Source of the DNA: a virus
DNA: 22,482 nucleotides
Direction: 5' to 3' (one strand)
Virus record (IMG/VR): IMGVR_UViG_3300020020_000163
Coordinates: 1-22,482 of that record
The notes under the pieces are model-generated. The model saw only the letters and a program-made list of their open reading frames with translations, was not told the DNA's origin and ran no database searches. The translations under genes were made by a program, and so were the position numbers. This document shows, one piece after another, positions 20,681 to 22,482 of the stretch. Numbering within the stretch: position 1 is the first letter of the stretch; the number at the start of each line of letters is the position of its first letter.

Positions 20681-22411
20681 CTAGTGGATCGCTGGCTCCG
20701 GCGCGGAATCGTGCGCGGCGAGCAGCGCCCACGCCGCGGCCCGGGCCAGGTCGGCACGGGCACCGGCAACGACCGCCAGCCCGGACGGCAGCTCGCGGAC
20801 ACGGACCGTGGTCACCTGCTCCAGGTCCGGCGCGTCGTCGTGGATCACCTGACCGGACGCGGCCAGCTGGCGCAGCAGCGCGAGCCCGGCACGAGTCTGC
20901 GCCGCACTCTGAACCTTCGCCCGCAACCGCGGCTCGACCTCACGGACGAGCGTCTGACCGACCTGCAGGTGAACCCGCTCCCTGACCGCCCGGAGCAGCT
21001 CGACATCGGCGAACGCCTCCGCCCACGACCCGCACAGCCAACCGTCGAGCTCATAGCGGCCGTCGCCGAGCTTGGCCACGGCGGCGACGGCCGCACCGCG
21101 ACCGTAGTGGTCCTCGACGGCGACGAAGATCTTCTCCGTGCCGGTGTCGACCCGGTCGGTCAGCGTCGCCCAGACAGCCGGGTCGATCAGCACCGTCCCC
21201 GGATCGGACGAGACCCGCACCGGCCAGATGTTCAGGAACTGCGAACGGAACGACTCGACCGGGTCGTCCTCGTCCGGGTCCAGCGACTCACCGGCCAGCG
21301 CCCGGGCCAGCTTCTGCTCGAGCAGCCGCTGGCGACCGACCGACCAGTGCGGCGACGCCTGACGCCAGGCGCCCATGTCGTCGATCTCGGCGTCCCGGCG
21401 CGCCGACCACTCCAACAGCAGCATCGACTCCGGTGCGTCGATCTGCAGCAGCGCCGCGGCACGGTGGTTCGGGAACAACGCCGTCGCCTTGCGGTGCGCC
21501 GTCGAAGCGAGGACCATCTGCGGTGAGATCCGCTCCGCCATCGTCGGCTCGAGCCCGTCCTCGACGACCTCGGTCGCGACACCCCACGCCTCGTCGACGA
21601 GGACGTACGACCCCGGGTAGCCGTAGACCGAGCCCTTGCCACGCACGATCCACCGCGACCCGGAGATCGGCTCCGTGATCTGCTCGTTCCCGTTCTGCTC
21701 ACGCACCGGATACCCGCGCCCCTTCGCCCACGCCCGCGCCAACCGCTGAACCTCCTTGCACACCGGCAGATCCTTCCCGGTGTGGAGCAGCGTCTGCTCC
21801 TCACCGAACAGCCCGGCCTGATGCAGTCGCCACATCGCCGCACCGCGCAGCAGCGTCGACTTGCCGACCTGACGCGCCGTCGTCTCCAGCGCCTCCAACC
21901 AGACCAGCTGCCCGTCGGCGTCGTGCTCGAGCTGGCGGATCAGCGTCAGGCGTTGGAACCAGCGGAACGTGATCCCGGCCTCGGCCCGCAGCCACTCGAT
22001 CGCATCCACACCGTACGAGCCGACCGCGCCCGGGTGCGGGACCGTCATGAACCGCGGCCACGACCCGTCCGGCGGGACCTTGCGGATCTCGGCCAGCCAC
22101 GGCACATCCCACACCGCGTCACCCGGGCCCGGACTGTCCTCCCGCTCATCCTCGACCTCGGGAGGTTGCGCCGGGGTGCGGTGCTGCTGCCAACCACCGA
22201 GCTCGGCACCCTGGATGCGCTGACACTTCCCGCACGCCGGCAACGACCGACAACACCCCGACCCCTCGACATGCTGATGTCGCGACAACGCCGGGACATG
22301 ATCCAGCTCCGACGCCGGAGCGCCGCACTGGTGACACACCGCACCAGGGCGGATCAGCGCCCTCCGTCGGCGCTCATGAGCCGGCCCGTACGGCGAGCCC
22401 TTCCGTGGCAT
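20681..22411 (-). CDS. Terminase large subunit with N-terminal HNH-like zinc domain, 576 aa
   Basis: ATG 22411 is the preferred start, with TTG 22420 three codons upstream. Residues about 22-75 hold CHQC (26-29), LDHVPAL (D37, H38) and CGKC (60-63), an HNH-type zinc scaffold. The usual CxxCH is CxxCQ here, so the third catalytic position is altered. The ATPase follows: Walker A ARQVGKST at 179-186, Walker B YVLVDEAW at 269-276, and motif III LASTAH at 301-306. The C-terminal half (ILIDPAVWATLTD, KIFVAVEDHYGRG, DGRYELDGWLCGSW) is the RNase H-like nuclease. The enzyme cuts and pumps DNA into the prohead. HNH proteins encoded beside terminases are known to aid packaging cuts; here the domain is fused. 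No small subunit is seen, but it may lie just outside the window. Confidence 0.9.
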   Translation of the reverse strand: MPRKGSPYGPAHERRRRALIRPGAVCHQCGAPASELDHVPALSRHQHVEGSGCCRSLPACGKCQRIQGAELGGWQQHRTPAQPPEVEDEREDSPGPGDAVWDVPWLAEIRKVPPDGSWPRFMTVPHPGAVGSYGVDAIEWLRAEAGITFRWFQRLTLIRQLEHDADGQLVWLEALETTARQVGKSTLLRGAAMWRLHQAGLFGEEQTLLHTGKDLPVCKEVQRLARAWAKGRGYPVREQNGNEQITEPISGSRWIVRGKGSVYGYPGSYVLVDEAWGVATEVVEDGLEPTMAERISPQMVLASTAHRKATALFPNHRAAALLQIDAPESMLLLEWSARRDAEIDDMGAWRQASPHWSVGRQRLLEQKLARALAGESLDPDEDDPVESFRSQFLNIWPVRVSSDPGTVLIDPAVWATLTDRVDTGTEKIFVAVEDHYGRGAAVAAVAKLGDGRYELDGWLCGSWAEAFADVELLRAVRERVHLQVGQTLVREVEPRLRAKVQSAAQTRAGLALLRQLAASGQVIHDDAPDLEQVTTVRVRELPSGLAVVAGARADLARAAAWALLAAHDSAPEPAIH

Positions 22412-22482
22412 CGGCGCCAACCTACGCCGAACCAGGCCGAACGTGCCCGATTACCACTGTCGGGGGGGTATTGACCACGGAG
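22412..22482. other. Upstream region of the terminase gene with periodic GCCGAAC repeats
   Basis: This 71-base stretch has no credible gene. GCCGAAC occurs at 22426-22432 and 22436-22442, with a variant GCCCGAT at 22446-22452, giving a 10-base period. Downstream is a run of seven G (22463-22469). A 10-base period places repeats on one face of the helix, as in protein binding sites. Since the region lies upstream of terL it could be a terminase binding (cos/pac) site or an operator; evidence is only the repetition and position. Confidence 0.3.

Noticed and set aside
1-22482. CRISPR array, insertion sequence or rRNA
   Set aside because: No regularly spaced direct repeats, no transposase and no rRNA sequence were seen. 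The GGTTCCCG repeats are too short and irregular for CRISPR.

Overview
The window is a 22.5 kb stretch of a tailed double-stranded DNA phage (siphovirus type, HK97-like head), very probably infecting a high-GC Gram-positive (Actinomycetota) host. The phage assignment rests on a recognisable terminase, portal, prohead protease, major capsid protein, tail tube, tape measure, tail tip, collagen-like fibre, amidase endolysin and holin. The host assignment is inferred from the high GC content, frequent GTG starts, a resuscitation-promoting-factor (Rpf)-like muralytic domain, a RepA-like replicative ATPase and collagen-repeat fibres. Species cannot be named from the sequence.

Every convincing gene is on the minus strand, so the genome reads from right to left. 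Most genes are joined by start/stop overlaps (ATGA, GTGA or TGATG), and no convincing plus-strand gene was seen. Layout in transcription order: (1) 22.4-17.2 kb, packaging and head: TerL with an N-terminal HNH-like zinc domain, portal, protease, a 127-base gap with a possible two-state hairpin, major capsid, connectors. (2) 16.9-8.2 kb, tail: terminator-like protein, tail tube, a basic protein, tape measure, 1047-aa tail tip protein with Fn3-like and LamG-like regions, small accessory proteins, collagen-like fibre, a second LamG-like protein. (3) 8.2-7.06 kb, lysis: amidase with a probable internal start, holin-like protein, second small membrane protein. (4) 7.06-5.97 kb, integration: the 3' half of a tRNA-Gly(GCC) as an attP core, an integrase that lacks its catalytic domain, repeated 9-11 bp motifs, and an excisionase/MerR-like HTH protein. 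(5) 5.96-0 kb, DNA metabolism: Cas4/RecB-type exonuclease, probable ssDNA-associated protein, a PD-(D/E)XK-like small nuclease, a C5 cytosine methyltransferase, zinc-ribbon proteins, a RepA-like ATPase whose 3' end holds about eight copies of a GGTTCCCG motif, a secreted Rpf-like protein and small Cys-rich genes.

The tRNA fragment has phage lysis genes on one side and phage int/early genes on the other. The sequence is therefore the unintegrated (attP) form rather than a prophage junction at that site. The attP looks intact while the integrase stops before its catalytic residues and no repressor is visible. This suggests a temperate ancestor that lost stable lysogeny by deletion, or one whose integrase and repressor lie outside the window.

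There is no gene-free stretch longer than about 300 bases. The largest gap (6817-7057) is the attP region.
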